Source: Pseudomonas neustonica
Lineage (GTDB): Bacteria > Pseudomonadota > Gammaproteobacteria > Pseudomonadales > Pseudomonadaceae
DNA length: 64,000 nucleotides
Direction of reading: 5' to 3'
Assembly: GCF_003797945.1 (NCBI RefSeq)
Contig: NZ_RKKU01000017.1
Location: 24,057 to 88,056, forward strand
In this document: piece by piece, positions 27,582 through 37,153 of the stretch
How positions within the stretch are numbered: position 1 is the stretch's first letter
How the letters are laid out: every line of letters begins with the position of its first letter
The notes under the pieces: generated by a model
The model's input: the letters and a program-made list of their open reading frames with translations, nothing else
Told to the model about the DNA's origin: nothing
Databases searched by the model: none
Program-made: the position numbers and the translations under genes

Positions 27582-27806
27582 ATGAACAGCAAGTCACTCA
27601 CTGCCATCTTCAGCCTGGCGCTGAAGCATCACCAACAAAGGCGCGACTACCGCCATTTGTTGAAACTCGACGAACATCTATTGGCCGATATCGGCCTGAC
27701 CCGTGCACAGATTCGTCGCGAGCTGGCTCGCCCCTACTGGGCCGGGTTAAAGCTCAACCTGCGCTGCAACGGCATGCTCACGCAGAAGCCGCGCTTGCGC
27801 GCCTGA
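27582..27806 (+). CDS. DUF1127 family small protein
   Basis: The 74-residue, basic product contains the YjiS-like motif LLKLDEHLLADIGLTRAQIRREL (given here in part: LLADIGLTRAQI), which defines DUF1127. Proteins of this family are small and often stress- or growth-phase-regulated; in alphaproteobacteria some affect RNA turnover. Its regulator is probably the divergent MocR protein. AGGAGAAC lies just before the ATG. Confidence 0.85.
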   Translation: MNSKSLTAIFSLALKHHQQRRDYRHLLKLDEHLLADIGLTRAQIRRELARPYWAGLKLNLRCNGMLTQKPRLRA

Positions 27807-27933
27807 AATGGCTATTGGCGCCTGGGCAGCAGCATGATTAGACCCGTTGTGCGCAACGCAGACTGAGACTCGCTTTACCGACTAACTTAATTTTAGCGCT
27901 GATATTCAGTACCCTTGAATCCTTAACAGCCTC

Positions 27934-28770
27934 ATGCGGATAAACCGAATGTCCAGTGCCCTGCCCCACGACCTGAATATTGAAGCACGTTACGTCCTCG
28001 CCAAACAGGTAGCGCAAGAGGCGGCCCGACGCGGTATGGCCTATTACCAAAAGCGCGAAGAACTCAATATTGAACATAAGGGAGATGATCGCCAGGATCT
28101 GGTGAGCATCGCTGACCGCGCGCTGGAAGATTATATTCGCGCCGAATTGCTGGCTGCCTTTCCTGAAGACGGTTTTCTCGGTGAAGAAAGTGGCTCCGCC
28201 GACCTGAGTGCGCGCTGTCTTTGGGTGGTAGACCCGATCGATGGCACGGCCTGTTTTGTCAACGGTCTGCACAATTGGTGCGTGTCTATTGGCATGCTGC
28301 TGGATGGTACCCCACACATTGGTGCTATAGCGGACCCCAACCACATTGAGCTATTTCATGGGGTGCGCGGTCAGGGCGCGTTCGTCAACGAACGACCACT
28401 GCGCGTCAGCAAGGCATCGCATGTGCGCGAGGGCCTGATGGGCGTGGGCACGTTTTATCCGCGCGGCACAGAGTATTTCTTACCCTTTCTCACCAGTCTG
28501 CTCGGCGAAGGTGGCATGTTTTTGCGCAACGGTTCAGGCGCGCTGATGACTGCCTACGTAGCCGCAGGACGTTTGCTGGGATATTACGAAACACTGCTCA
28601 AGAGCTGGGACTGCGCTGCCGGGTTGGTATTGGTTGCTGAAGCAGGCGGTCGAAGTAATGACTTTTTACGTGGCGAGGGCTTGCTGCACGGCAATCCCTA
28701 TCTGGTCGCCTGCCCCGGCGTATACGAGCAGGTTGCCGAAATGATAGGCCCAATGCTCAATAGCGACTAA
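27934..28770 (+). CDS. Inositol monophosphatase family phosphatase
   Basis: The 278-residue product carries the metal-binding motifs of the IMPase superfamily: GEESG near residue 85, WVVDPIDGTACFVNG near 97, and SWDCAAGLVLVAEAGG near 228. The substrate could be an inositol phosphate, a nucleotide bisphosphate or another sugar phosphate; motif detail does not decide. A start at 27949 (MSSALP) is an alternative, since neither start has a clear ribosome site. The gene is monocistronic, convergent with the diguanylate cyclase. Confidence 0.88.
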   Translation: MRINRMSSALPHDLNIEARYVLAKQVAQEAARRGMAYYQKREELNIEHKGDDRQDLVSIADRALEDYIRAELLAAFPEDGFLGEESGSADLSARCLWVVDPIDGTACFVNGLHNWCVSIGMLLDGTPHIGAIADPNHIELFHGVRGQGAFVNERPLRVSKASHVREGLMGVGTFYPRGTEYFLPFLTSLLGEGGMFLRNGSGALMTAYVAAGRLLGYYETLLKSWDCAAGLVLVAEAGGRSNDFLRGEGLLHGNPYLVACPGVYEQVAEMIGPMLNSD

Positions 28771-28821
28771 AAGCGGAATTAAAAACACTATCCCGCAGTG
28801 CCCGGTTTAGCGATTAAGCAA

Positions 28822-29886
28822 TCAGGCCAGCGCGATCTCTACCCTGTTGCGCCCAGCTGATTTGCCCGCATACAAGGCGTGGTCCGCGCGGGCAACCGCA
28901 CTGCTTAACAACTCTTCGGCACGGTACTGCGTAATCCCAATCGACAAGGTCACGCTGACTCGCTCCCCGTCCTGCTCCAGCTCCAGCGACTCAATCGCGC
29001 TACGTAACCGCTCGGCACTGGCGGTCGCCTGTTCAAGATCCGTATCTGGCAGTATCACCAGAAACTCTTCGCCACCCCAACGACCAATAAAGTCTTGCTC
29101 ACGTAGTGCGCCTTGCAGTGCCTTACTAACCGCAACCAGAGCACGATCTCCCATATCATGACCGAATTGATCATTGATCTGCTTAAAGTGATCTATGTCC
29201 ATCAACATGAATGTCAGGTTACTCGGCCGACGATGATGACGTGCCAATTCTTTTTCTGTCAGCTCGATAATATGTCGGCGATTGAATAAACCGGTCAGAG
29301 GATCAGTTGTCGCCATACGCGCCAGCCGCCGGTGCGCGCGCGTGACCGTTACCACATAGAACAGCGCCAGATAGCTGAACATACAAAATACGATGGTCAG
29401 ATTGAAAACATGCACGCCCAGTAGAGCGCCTGAGGATATTGGCTGCAGGGGCTCGATGTACCACATAAGCACATCCAGGCCGACATAGTAGAGCCACAGG
29501 CAAACCGCTAGTATCCAGGCACTGCGCGCCCGCATGCTGACGAACAAGGCAGGTATAAACATCAGCAGAAAATAGTGAAAACCACTTTCCCAACCTACCA
29601 GCACAGTGCCCAACCCTGCGTGCACCAGCACTTCCGTGCGAATCAACATGATCGCCAAACGATTACGCCGTTGGCTGAACGCACGATAGGCGTAAACGTA
29701 CATCGCCACACTAATGACGTTGACCCACGCCAAAACAGGAGAACCCAGGATCAGAAAAATAAAGAAAAAAGCGACATCAACGCCGCCGGCCAACTGGCAA
29801 CAACGCATTGAAAGCTGCCAAAACTCAGGCCGCGCGTCGCGCTTGTGTGGATTTTCTGGGTGCGACCCTGGCATAAAGGCTATCAC
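28822..29886 (-). CDS. Membrane-bound diguanylate cyclase (GGEEF)
   Basis: The 354-residue protein has six or so membrane segments in its first 185 residues, without a recognised sensor name, and then a GGDEF domain. The active site reads GGEEF, which is compatible with activity, and an inhibitory I-site REQD lies exactly five residues upstream. It should make cyclic di-GMP and be feedback-inhibited. It stands alone, between the phosphatase and the aap operon. An ATG four codons in is an alternative start. Confidence 0.92.
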   Translation of the reverse strand: MIAFMPGSHPENPHKRDARPEFWQLSMRCCQLAGGVDVAFFFIFLILGSPVLAWVNVISVAMYVYAYRAFSQRRNRLAIMLIRTEVLVHAGLGTVLVGWESGFHYFLLMFIPALFVSMRARSAWILAVCLWLYYVGLDVLMWYIEPLQPISSGALLGVHVFNLTIVFCMFSYLALFYVVTVTRAHRRLARMATTDPLTGLFNRRHIIELTEKELARHHRRPSNLTFMLMDIDHFKQINDQFGHDMGDRALVAVSKALQGALREQDFIGRWGGEEFLVILPDTDLEQATASAERLRSAIESLELEQDGERVSVTLSIGITQYRAEELLSSAVARADHALYAGKSAGRNRVEIALA

Positions 29887-30044
29887 CTAAAGTCATATTA
29901 TTATTAAGGTCAACTGCCAGAGAGCCGACAGCAAGAGTGCCTGAAGTGTAGTTAATTGGGGCAGCCGCAGCTACTACTAATAAAGCCAATTCAGCTTGAG
30001 CAGGTCGTCTATGACGTACTCCAGCCGAACCGGCTTCGGTCAAT

Positions 30045-30809
30045 TTAATGCAGTATCTGACTCAAGAATAATTGTGTTCGTTCGTTTTCAGGGTTGCTGA
30101 AGAACTTGTTTGGCTCAGCCTCTTCGACTATCTCGCCACGATCCATGAAGATCACCCGGTTGGCCACCGTTCGCGCAAAACCCATTTCGTGCGTCACGCA
30201 GAGCATAGTCATACCGTCTTCGGCCAGGCCAATCATAGTGTCCAGCACCTCTTTTACCATCTCGGGGTCCAGCGCAGAGGTTGGCTCATCAAACAACATG
30301 ATCTTGGGCTGCATACATAGCGCACGCGCTATCGCTACTCGCTGCTGCTGACCACCAGACAACTGCCCCGGAAACTTGTGCGCCTGCTCCGGAATGCGTA
30401 CCCGCTCCAGATAATGCATGGCCATTTCTTCCGCTTCACGGCGCGGCGTCTTGCGCACCCACATCGGCGATAGCGTACAGTTCTGCAGCACCGTCAGATG
30501 GGGAAACAGATTGAAGTGCTGAAATACCATGCCTACTTCACGGCGAACCGCTTCAATTTGCTTGAGGTCATGGGTCAGCTCGGTACCGTCGACCAGAATG
30601 CGTCCCTGCTGATGCTCTTCTAGCCGGTTCAGGCAGCGAATAGTAGTCGACTTACCTGACCCTGACGGCCCGCAGAGCACAATACGTTCGCCCTGCTGCA
30701 CATTCATGTTGATGTCTTTCAATACGTGGAACTGGCCATACCACTTGTGTACCCCATCCATCTGGATAATGCCTTCAGGCTGGGTTGGCTGCATGTTTAC
30801 GTCGCTCAT
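30045..30809 (-). CDS. aapP: General L-amino acid ABC transporter ATPase AapP
   Basis: The 254-residue ATPase has Walker [10 protein letters not shown] near residue 51, the Q-loop [13 protein letters not shown], signature LSGGQQQR, and Walker [15 protein letters not shown]. These match the polar amino-acid family (GlnQ/AapP). It is the last gene of aapJQMP, with 9 bases between it and aapM. It powers uptake with AapQ and AapM. Length is usual for the family. Confidence 0.93.
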   Translation of the reverse strand: MSDVNMQPTQPEGIIQMDGVHKWYGQFHVLKDINMNVQQGERIVLCGPSGSGKSTTIRCLNRLEEHQQGRILVDGTELTHDLKQIEAVRREVGMVFQHFNLFPHLTVLQNCTLSPMWVRKTPRREAEEMAMHYLERVRIPEQAHKFPGQLSGGQQQRVAIARALCMQPKIMLFDEPTSALDPEMVKEVLDTMIGLAEDGMTMLCVTHEMGFARTVANRVIFMDRGEIVEEAEPNKFFSNPENERTQLFLSQILH

Positions 30810-30818
30810 CTCTTGCTC

Positions 30819-31916
30819 CTAACGCTTGTGGCCTGTGTCCAGCTTGCGCTCCAGATGCATGGAGTAGCGGGACATACCGAAACAGAAAATCCAGAACACC
30901 AGAGCGGCGAAGACATAGCCTTCGGTTGCCATCCCCAGCCAGGCCGGGTCGGTGGTCGCTTGTTTAATGCTATTGAGCAAGTCGAAGAGGCCGATAATGA
31001 TCACCAGACTGGTGTCTTTAAACAGCGCAATAAAGGTATTGACGATACCCGGGATGACCATCTTCAGCGCCTGCGGCAATATCACCAGACCCATCATCCG
31101 CCAGTAGCCCAAGCCCATCGCTGCTGCGGCCTCGTACTGCCCCTTGGGAATGGCCTGCAGACCACCACGTACCACCTCGGCGACGTAAGCAGATTGAAAC
31201 AGAATGACGCCGATCAACGCGCGCACCAGCTTGTCGAAATTCATTCCTTCCGGCAGGAACAACGGTAACATCACCGATGACATGAACAGCACCGTGATCA
31301 GCGGGACGCCCCGCCAGAACTCGATGAAGGTCACGCAAATCACGCGAATGGCCGGCATATCAGAACGACGCCCCAGCGCCAGCATAATACCGAGAGGCAG
31401 TGCGCCAGCGATGCCCACTGCGGCGATCACCAGCGTCAGCGTCAAGCCGCCCCACTGACTGGTAGGCACAAGATCCAGCCCCAGAAAGCCGCCGTGCAGC
31501 AGCCAGTAGGCCAGCAGCGGATAAACGACCAGGAAGGCGATGCCATAACGGGCTTTACGCGGCATGGCATCAATAAACAAAGGCGCTGCGCCGACAATTG
31601 CCAATATCACCGTGAGGTCAACGCGCCAACGCAGCTCAGACGGATAGAAGCCGTACATAAACTGGCCAAAGCGCTGCTGAATGAAAACCCAGCAGGCACC
31701 CTCGCTGGTGCAGTCGGCTCTGGTAGTACCAACCCAGTCGGCGTTAATAATGGCCCAATTGATCAACGGCGGTACTATCAGCCACAGCAGATACAAGGCA
31801 AAGAGCGTGAGCAGGCTGTTAAACAAGCCGGAGAACAGATTTTCACGAAGCCAGGCGAGCACCCCGATCGCCTGTTTGGGCGGCGGCATGTCAGGTTTGA
31901 AAGTATGTGTCTGCAT
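30819..31916 (-). CDS. aapM: General L-amino acid ABC transporter permease AapM
   Basis: This 365-residue inner-membrane permease has about eight hydrophobic segments and the EAA-type loop (AAAAMGLGYWRMMGLVILPQALK). The long N-terminal extension with segments interrupted by a periplasmic loop is a feature of AapM as opposed to shorter HisM/GlnP permeases. It lies between aapQ and aapP with 9-base gaps, so the three are one transcript. Confidence 0.92.
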   Translation of the reverse strand: MQTHTFKPDMPPPKQAIGVLAWLRENLFSGLFNSLLTLFALYLLWLIVPPLINWAIINADWVGTTRADCTSEGACWVFIQQRFGQFMYGFYPSELRWRVDLTVILAIVGAAPLFIDAMPRKARYGIAFLVVYPLLAYWLLHGGFLGLDLVPTSQWGGLTLTLVIAAVGIAGALPLGIMLALGRRSDMPAIRVICVTFIEFWRGVPLITVLFMSSVMLPLFLPEGMNFDKLVRALIGVILFQSAYVAEVVRGGLQAIPKGQYEAAAAMGLGYWRMMGLVILPQALKMVIPGIVNTFIALFKDTSLVIIIGLFDLLNSIKQATTDPAWLGMATEGYVFAALVFWIFCFGMSRYSMHLERKLDTGHKR

Positions 31917-31925
31917 AGCGGCTCC

Positions 31926-33110
31926 TCAGCGCTCAATCAGCGCTATGCGCCCGTTGTACCAGTTCATAAACAGCGAGATGCTGATGCTGATCGCCAGGTA
32001 AACACTCATGGTAATCGCGATGACTTCGATAGCCTGCCCCGTCTGGTTAAGCACGGTACCGGCGAACAGCGACACCATATCGGGATAACCGATGCCGGCA
32101 GCCAGCGACGAGTTCTTTGCCAGGTTCAGGTATTGACTGGTCAACGGCGGAATGATGACCCGCAAGGCCTGCGGAATGATCACCAAACGCAGCGTTTTAC
32201 CCGCCGGCAACCCCAGTGAGTGGGCCGCCTCTGTCTGGCCATGACTTACGGACTGGATGCCCGCACGCACGATTTCAGCAATAAAGGCAGCGGTATAGAT
32301 ACTCAGCGCGAGCGTTAACGCGATCAGCTCGGGGATCAGCACCCAACCACCGGCAAAGTTGAAGCCCGATAGCTCCGGTACCGTCCAGACCAGCGGATTA
32401 CCGGCTATCAGGACGGCGGCGCCCGGAATTACCAGCAATAACGCCAGAACCGAGACCAGCACAGGGAAAGGTTGCCCGGTCGTCTCACGACGCTTGCGCG
32501 CCCAGCGCCCCAAGAACACTGACGCCACAACAGCCAGCAGCAACGCGGCAAAGAACAGCCCAAAAGTCTCGGATAGCCCTGGCGAAGGCATGTACAGACC
32601 ACGGCTGTTGAGATAGAAACTATCGAGTACACCCAGGCTTTGCCGCGGCCCGGGCAAGGAGAGCATAACCGCGAAGTACCAGAACAAAATCTGCAGTAGC
32701 GGCGGAATATTGCGGAAGGTTTCGATATAGAGCGTCGCTAGCTGGCGAACTAGCCAGTTGGGCGACAAGCGCGCCACGCCAAGCAGAAAACCGATGATGG
32801 TCGCCAGTACGATACCAATCACCGAGACCAGCAGCGTATTGAGCAGGCCCACAAAAAACACGCGCCCATAGCTATCGGTCTGAGTGTAATCAATCAGATG
32901 CTGAGCTATGCCAAAGCCCGCAGTGTTGTTGAGAAATGCAAACCCGGAAGTGATACCGCGCTGTTCCAGGTTGGTCTGTGTATTGTCGAATAGATACCAG
33001 CCAAGCCCCACCACCGCGGCTATGGCAAGCAGCTGAAAAATCAATGCCCGCAGCTTTGGGTCGGTCAGAACCGAGCCTCCGCGTCGCGGCACATTGGCAG
33101 TATTTTGCAT
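31926..33110 (-). CDS. aapQ: General L-amino acid ABC transporter permease AapQ
   Basis: The 394-residue permease resembles AapQ: an N-terminal membrane segment, a long loop with TSGFAFLNNTAGFGI, then the permease core with the EAA loop (AAHSLGLPAGKTLRLVIIPQALR). I start it at 33110 (MQNTANV) with AGAGGC just before it, and not 45 bases earlier. It pairs with AapM to form the channel. About 100 bases with a hairpin separate it from aapJ. Confidence 0.92.
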   Translation of the reverse strand: MQNTANVPRRGGSVLTDPKLRALIFQLLAIAAVVGLGWYLFDNTQTNLEQRGITSGFAFLNNTAGFGIAQHLIDYTQTDSYGRVFFVGLLNTLLVSVIGIVLATIIGFLLGVARLSPNWLVRQLATLYIETFRNIPPLLQILFWYFAVMLSLPGPRQSLGVLDSFYLNSRGLYMPSPGLSETFGLFFAALLLAVVASVFLGRWARKRRETTGQPFPVLVSVLALLLVIPGAAVLIAGNPLVWTVPELSGFNFAGGWVLIPELIALTLALSIYTAAFIAEIVRAGIQSVSHGQTEAAHSLGLPAGKTLRLVIIPQALRVIIPPLTSQYLNLAKNSSLAAGIGYPDMVSLFAGTVLNQTGQAIEVIAITMSVYLAISISISLFMNWYNGRIALIER

Positions 33111-33170
33111 ATAAGCCTCTCGCATCCTCGGCTCAAACAGCGAGCGAAGATCCAACTTGTCAGAACAAAA

Positions 33171-33196
33171 TCAGCCCGATCTTGCGACCGGGCTGA
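33171..33196 (-). terminator. Hairpin between aapJ and aapQ, partial terminator
   Basis: TCAGCCCG (33171-33178) pairs with CGGGCTGA (33189-33196) around a 10-base loop; on the minus strand the stem is followed by TTTTGTT. Such a stem after a binding-protein gene usually lowers expression of the downstream transporter genes or protects the aapJ mRNA. Confidence 0.65.
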
Positions 33197-33211
33197 CGTG
33201 CCGGTTAGGAA

Positions 33212-34240
33212 TCAGCGCACAGGGGGTGCGTACTGAAGCCCACCTTGGTTCCACAAAGCATTGAGGCCACGTTCGATCTTCAGCTCGCTGCCGGCACCGA
33301 CATTGCGCTCGAAGCTCTCGCCGTAGTTACCTACCTGTTTAATGATGTTCACTGCCCAGTCAGCAGGCAGCTTCAGATCTCTGCCGTACTCGCCTTCCGC
33401 ACCCAGCAGGCGCGCCACATCAGGCTTACCCGTTGCCTTGGCCATCTCGTCAACGTTGCTGGATGTCACACCCAACTCTTCTGCGTTAACCATGGCGAAC
33501 AGCGACCAGCGCACGATGTTGAACCACTCGTCATCACCCTGACGTACCACAGGCCCCAATGGCTCCTTGGAAATCACCTCGGGCAAAACCACATACTCCT
33601 CTGGAGCAGCCAGCTTGATGCGCTGCGCATACAACTGTGACTGGTCTGAGGTCAGCACATCGCAACGACCTGACTCGAGTGACTTGGCGCTCTCATCCGA
33701 GGTGTCATAAGTGATAGGAGTAAATTGCAGATTATTGGCACGGAAGTAGTCAGACAAATTCAGCTCGGTGGTAGTACCGGCCTGAATGCAGACGGTAGCC
33801 CCATCCAATTGCTTGGCACTGGTCACACCCAGCTTCTTGTTCACCAGAAAGCCCTGACCGTCATAATAGTTCACACCGGTAAAGTTCAGACCCAAACCAG
33901 CGTCTCGCGAACTGGTCCAGGTTGTGTTGCGCGACAACACGTCTACTTCACCTGACTGCAGCGCGGTGAAACGTTCCTTCGCAGTCAACGGGCTATACCT
34001 GACTTTGGTCGCATCACCGAACATGGCTGCGGCCACGGCGCGGCATACATCAACATCCAACCCCAGATAGTTCCCCTTATCATCGGCATAGGAGAAACCG
34101 GGTAAGCCATCACTGATACCGCACTGAACAAACCCTTTCTCTTTGACAGCATCAAGGGTTGAACCTGCCTGCGCAAAACTGCTTACACCCAATACCGCGG
34201 CGGTGGTACATACTGCCAGAGTAGATTTCACCATCTTCAT
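33212..34240 (-). CDS. aapJ: General L-amino acid-binding periplasmic protein AapJ
   Basis: The 342-residue protein has a signal peptide (to about residue 25, ending S-F-A-Q-A) and the SBP family 3 segments GISDGLPGFSYADDKGNYLGLDVDVCRAVAAA (in part: GLDVDVCRAVAAAMFG) and LTAKERFTALQSGEVDVL. The length exceeds that of GlnH-type binding proteins and matches AapJ/BztA. It captures several L-amino acids in the periplasm for AapQMP. It is the first gene of the operon, with a sigma70-type promoter upstream. Confidence 0.94.
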   Translation of the reverse strand: MKMVKSTLAVCTTAAVLGVSSFAQAGSTLDAVKEKGFVQCGISDGLPGFSYADDKGNYLGLDVDVCRAVAAAMFGDATKVRYSPLTAKERFTALQSGEVDVLSRNTTWTSSRDAGLGLNFTGVNYYDGQGFLVNKKLGVTSAKQLDGATVCIQAGTTTELNLSDYFRANNLQFTPITYDTSDESAKSLESGRCDVLTSDQSQLYAQRIKLAAPEEYVVLPEVISKEPLGPVVRQGDDEWFNIVRWSLFAMVNAEELGVTSSNVDEMAKATGKPDVARLLGAEGEYGRDLKLPADWAVNIIKQVGNYGESFERNVGAGSELKIERGLNALWNQGGLQYAPPVR

Positions 34241-34352
34241 TTGAATCTCCAGTTGCTATTGTTTTGTTGGAGTCTCGAGCGCTTCCCTTCATGCTCTTGT
34301 GAAGCACTGGGTGAGAGCCTGCGGCCGTTCAGTGGAGCCAGCCTGCCCATTA

Positions 34353-34380
34353 ACTATAGTGGACACGAGACTGATAGCAA
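34353..34380 (-). promoter_or_regulatory. Candidate sigma70 promoter of aapJQMP
   Basis: On the minus strand TTGCTA (34380-34375) and TATAGT (34358-34353) are 16 bases apart, about 110 bases upstream of the aapJ start. No sigma54 GG-N10-GC promoter is clear here. Confidence 0.5.
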
Positions 34381-34902
34381 TTTGCCTATGATCGAACATA
34401 GTGCGTTCGACGTTCCCTTTTGCCTCGCCCATCAGACGAGTCTCTCCAAAGCGCATCAGCAGCTAAATTCACATAGCTGAATCAAGCGAGGCGCGCTCAG
34501 TGCCGATGGAGAATGCAAGCGTCGTACCAGAGCCCGTTCTAGAGCGCTTGCCAAAAACCGCTCATCCTTGATTTGTCTTAGTGCGACATTTTCTTCCTAA
34601 ATTCGACACAGAGTGTTCCGCTAAGCGCATCAAATAAGCGCACGGGTGCTACCAAGAGGAACAAAAAAGCACAGCAAATAACCTGCCTAGGTATTGTGAA
34701 AGGTGGAGTGGCTCATCAGAGCAGGCGGAAGAAACTGATAGCGCAAAGCAAATGCAGACTGAGCTGAACGATTCAAAGTGACGACCAGCCAGCCGCCGCA
34801 CTGCAAAAGCGCTTGCCTAACAATCGCGCTGGCTGAAAGCACCCCGCCCGCCACCACCCTCACCCTCCGCCTGAAGAACTTTATTCGTAAGCCTTTAGCA
34901 AC

Positions 34903-34931
34903 TTGACTTTGTTTATATGATAGGCGACATT
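34903..34931 (+). promoter_or_regulatory. Candidate promoter of the hydrolase-MFS operon
   Basis: TTGACT (34903-34908) and GACATT (34926-34931) are 17 bases apart in an AT-rich stretch, about 100 bases before the hydrolase start. The -10 is a poor match, so confidence is low. Confidence 0.35.
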
Positions 34932-35028
34932 TTAATATTACAATCATCATACAAGTCAACAGCGAGTTAACAGGTGGCCTCTTACCGACCCGCCATCACA
35001 TCAAAACCAATATCAGGAAGCCTGCAAA

Positions 35029-35862
35029 ATGAATCCACAAACCTCACCCATCTCGCAGCGCCAAAACTCAGCGGAAAATGCTTTTACGCAAGCCTGTATT
35101 GCTTTCAGCAGGCCACGTCGCATTGCCGCCAGTGAGGCAGAGACAGCGGCACTGGCAACAGCAACACGCACAACTCACGCGCATGAAGGTGAAGATATCG
35201 CCGTCTGGACTTGGGGCGAAGGCCCTCGCGTTCTTTTGGTACACGGGTGGGACAGCCGTGGCTCGCACCTGGCGGGCTTCATTCAGCCACTATTGCAAGC
35301 CGGCTTCTCCGTTACCCTGTTTGATATGCCAGCACACGGTGATTCCGCTGGCGAGCATGGCAGCGTAGTGCATTCAAGCCGAGCCCTGCTCTCACTAGCC
35401 ACTGCCCTAGCCGACGTACAAGCGGTAATTGCGCACTCAATGGGCTCGGCGGCAGCCCTGATTGCCTTCTGCCAGGGACTGCAGGTACAAGCCAGCGTGC
35501 ACCTTTGCGGCCCGAGCTCACTGTCCACCATGGTGAAACTGCAGGCTCGTGGCTATGGCCTGAATCCCCAGCAAAGCCAGGCCTTTCACGCATGGGTAGA
35601 GCAATTCATCGGCCAGTCTACTCAGTCAGTAGACCTTGAAAGCCTGCTTGATGGCCTGCGCCACCCCGCGCTGATCATGCATGATCCTGAGGATAAAGTA
35701 GTCCCCTTCGCGGCTTCAATGGCTCTCAATCAGGCCTGGTCAGGGTCACAGCTGATAGAGACACACGCCTTGGGGCATCGCCGAATACTCACTGACGATG
35801 ACGTGATCATCGGCACAGTCGCTCATCTTGCGCATAACGTTGCAACGGACCAACCAGCATGA
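35029..35862 (+). CDS. Alpha/beta hydrolase
   Basis: The 277-residue cytosolic protein has the alpha/beta-hydrolase pattern: an oxyanion region VLLVHGWDSRG, the nucleophile elbow AHSMGSAAAL (G-x-S-x-G variant with Ser in H-S-M-G), LIMHDPEDKVVPF with the likely acid, and a late His in the LGHRRIL segment. It overlaps the downstream MFS gene by four bases (ATGA). The substrate is unknown; modification or cleavage of a compound exported by the pump is possible. Confidence 0.85.
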   Translation: MNPQTSPISQRQNSAENAFTQACIAFSRPRRIAASEAETAALATATRTTHAHEGEDIAVWTWGEGPRVLLVHGWDSRGSHLAGFIQPLLQAGFSVTLFDMPAHGDSAGEHGSVVHSSRALLSLATALADVQAVIAHSMGSAAALIAFCQGLQVQASVHLCGPSSLSTMVKLQARGYGLNPQQSQAFHAWVEQFIGQSTQSVDLESLLDGLRHPALIMHDPEDKVVPFAASMALNQAWSGSQLIETHALGHRRILTDDDVIIGTVAHLAHNVATDQPA

Positions 35863-37091
35863 GCGCACCTACACAGCGTCAACCGATTAATGTGTTGAGT
35901 AGCCAGGCTGCAGACCAGCCAGGCCTGTCGGTTTTAGTGCTACTCGCTAGCCTGGCTGCATTGGGTACACTCTCAACCAATATTATCCTGCCATCCTTCC
36001 CATCCATGGGCGCTGAGCTCGGTATATCTTCACGCGAGATGGGACTGACACTTTCCTATTTCTTTGTCGCCTTTGCCGTCGGGCAACTACTGGTTGGCCC
36101 GCTATCAGATCGTTACGGCCGCAAGTGGCTGGTCATTGGTGGCTTACTGATTTTTTCACTCGGCAGTTTGCTCTGCGCCTATGCGAGCAACCTTGAGACC
36201 TTACTTGCCGGGCGCGTGGTTCAGGCGCTGGGAGTCTGCGCGGCGTCAGTACTGTCTCGCGCCATAGCGCGCGATCTGTTCGAGGGCGAGACTCTGGCGC
36301 GTAGCCTGGCCATGATCATGGTAGCAATGGCTGCCGCGCCCGGTTTTTCACCGCTGCTGGGCAGCGCCTCCGACAGCTATCTAGGTTGGCGAGCAACCTT
36401 TGGCATCGTTGGTTTAGTCGGAATACTGGTGGCTATCGGCTACGCCCGTACCCTTGGTGAAACCCATGCGCCAGAGCGACGCCAGTTAGTTACCGCAGCA
36501 GCCATCACCAGCCAGTACCTGCGGCTAATGGCTGACCCCCGCTTTGCGCGACCAGCACTGGCGGTAAGCCTTATTGTTGGCGGGCTCTATGCCTTTTTTG
36601 GCGCGGCACCTGCCGTACTCATGGTCGATATGGGGCTGAGTTCCGTTGAGCTTGGCTTGTTATTCGCGGGCACTGTTGTCGTGGTCTTCGCTTCCGGTCT
36701 GATGGCACCCAGGCTGGCGCACCGGTGGGGAGCAGAGCGCGTAGCCGTCAGTGGCATTGCGCTGGCACTGTTGGGTGGTACAGCTATTTATCTGGTGCAA
36801 GATCAACACAACCTGGTGACCTTCACTCTGGCACTCACGATTTTTCTCGCCGGCATGGGCGTAGTCAATCCACTGGGTACTGCCCTTACCCTGCAGCCCT
36901 TTGGCCAGCAGGCGGGCGCAGCATCGGCCCTACTGGGTTTTCTACAGATGAGCTGCGCCGCGCTTGGCACCTGGGCAACCAGCGCGCTTCCCATCACCGC
37001 TGCAGCGGCGATGGGCCTGGTATTGACGGTTTTTTCACTGCTGGCGCTGTTTATATTTGCTGTTGTCCGCAAAAAGACCGGCACCGGCTGA
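35859..37091 (+). CDS. Bcr/CflA family MFS efflux transporter
   Basis: The 410-residue protein has 12 predicted membrane segments and the Bcr/CflA pattern: STNIILPSFPSMGAELG in the first loop, GPLSDRYGRKWL after helix 2, and RVVQALGVCAASVLSRAIARDLF in helices 4-5. These export drugs such as bicyclomycin or small metabolites. It starts within the stop of the hydrolase gene, so the two are translationally coupled. Confidence 0.88.
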   Translation: MSAPTQRQPINVLSSQAADQPGLSVLVLLASLAALGTLSTNIILPSFPSMGAELGISSREMGLTLSYFFVAFAVGQLLVGPLSDRYGRKWLVIGGLLIFSLGSLLCAYASNLETLLAGRVVQALGVCAASVLSRAIARDLFEGETLARSLAMIMVAMAAAPGFSPLLGSASDSYLGWRATFGIVGLVGILVAIGYARTLGETHAPERRQLVTAAAITSQYLRLMADPRFARPALAVSLIVGGLYAFFGAAPAVLMVDMGLSSVELGLLFAGTVVVVFASGLMAPRLAHRWGAERVAVSGIALALLGGTAIYLVQDQHNLVTFTLALTIFLAGMGVVNPLGTALTLQPFGQQAGAASALLGFLQMSCAALGTWATSALPITAAAAMGLVLTVFSLLALFIFAVVRKKTGTG

Positions 37092-37153
37092 ACCATCATG
37101 ACCGCTCAGGCAGCTGAGACCTCAGGTCCCGGCTGCATGAACAGTGCACAATG

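Larger units (their letters stand above)
34241..35028. other. Long intergenic region between divergent aapJ and hydrolase genes
   Basis: These 788 bases hold promoters for the two divergent genes but no credible coding sequence. Short open frames on both strands lack ribosome sites or recognisable content. The right part (34860-34960) is AT-rich compared with its neighbours. I see no repeat or RNA gene. Confidence 0.6.

Noticed and set aside
29825..30043. A 72-codon minus-strand ORF between aapP and the diguanylate cyclase
   Set aside because: It overlaps the start of the diguanylate cyclase gene and has a low-complexity composition without a recognisable domain.
34687..34959. A 90-codon minus-strand ORF in the gap before the hydrolase gene
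   Set aside because: No ribosome site, no known family, and it would cover the probable promoter of the divergent gene.
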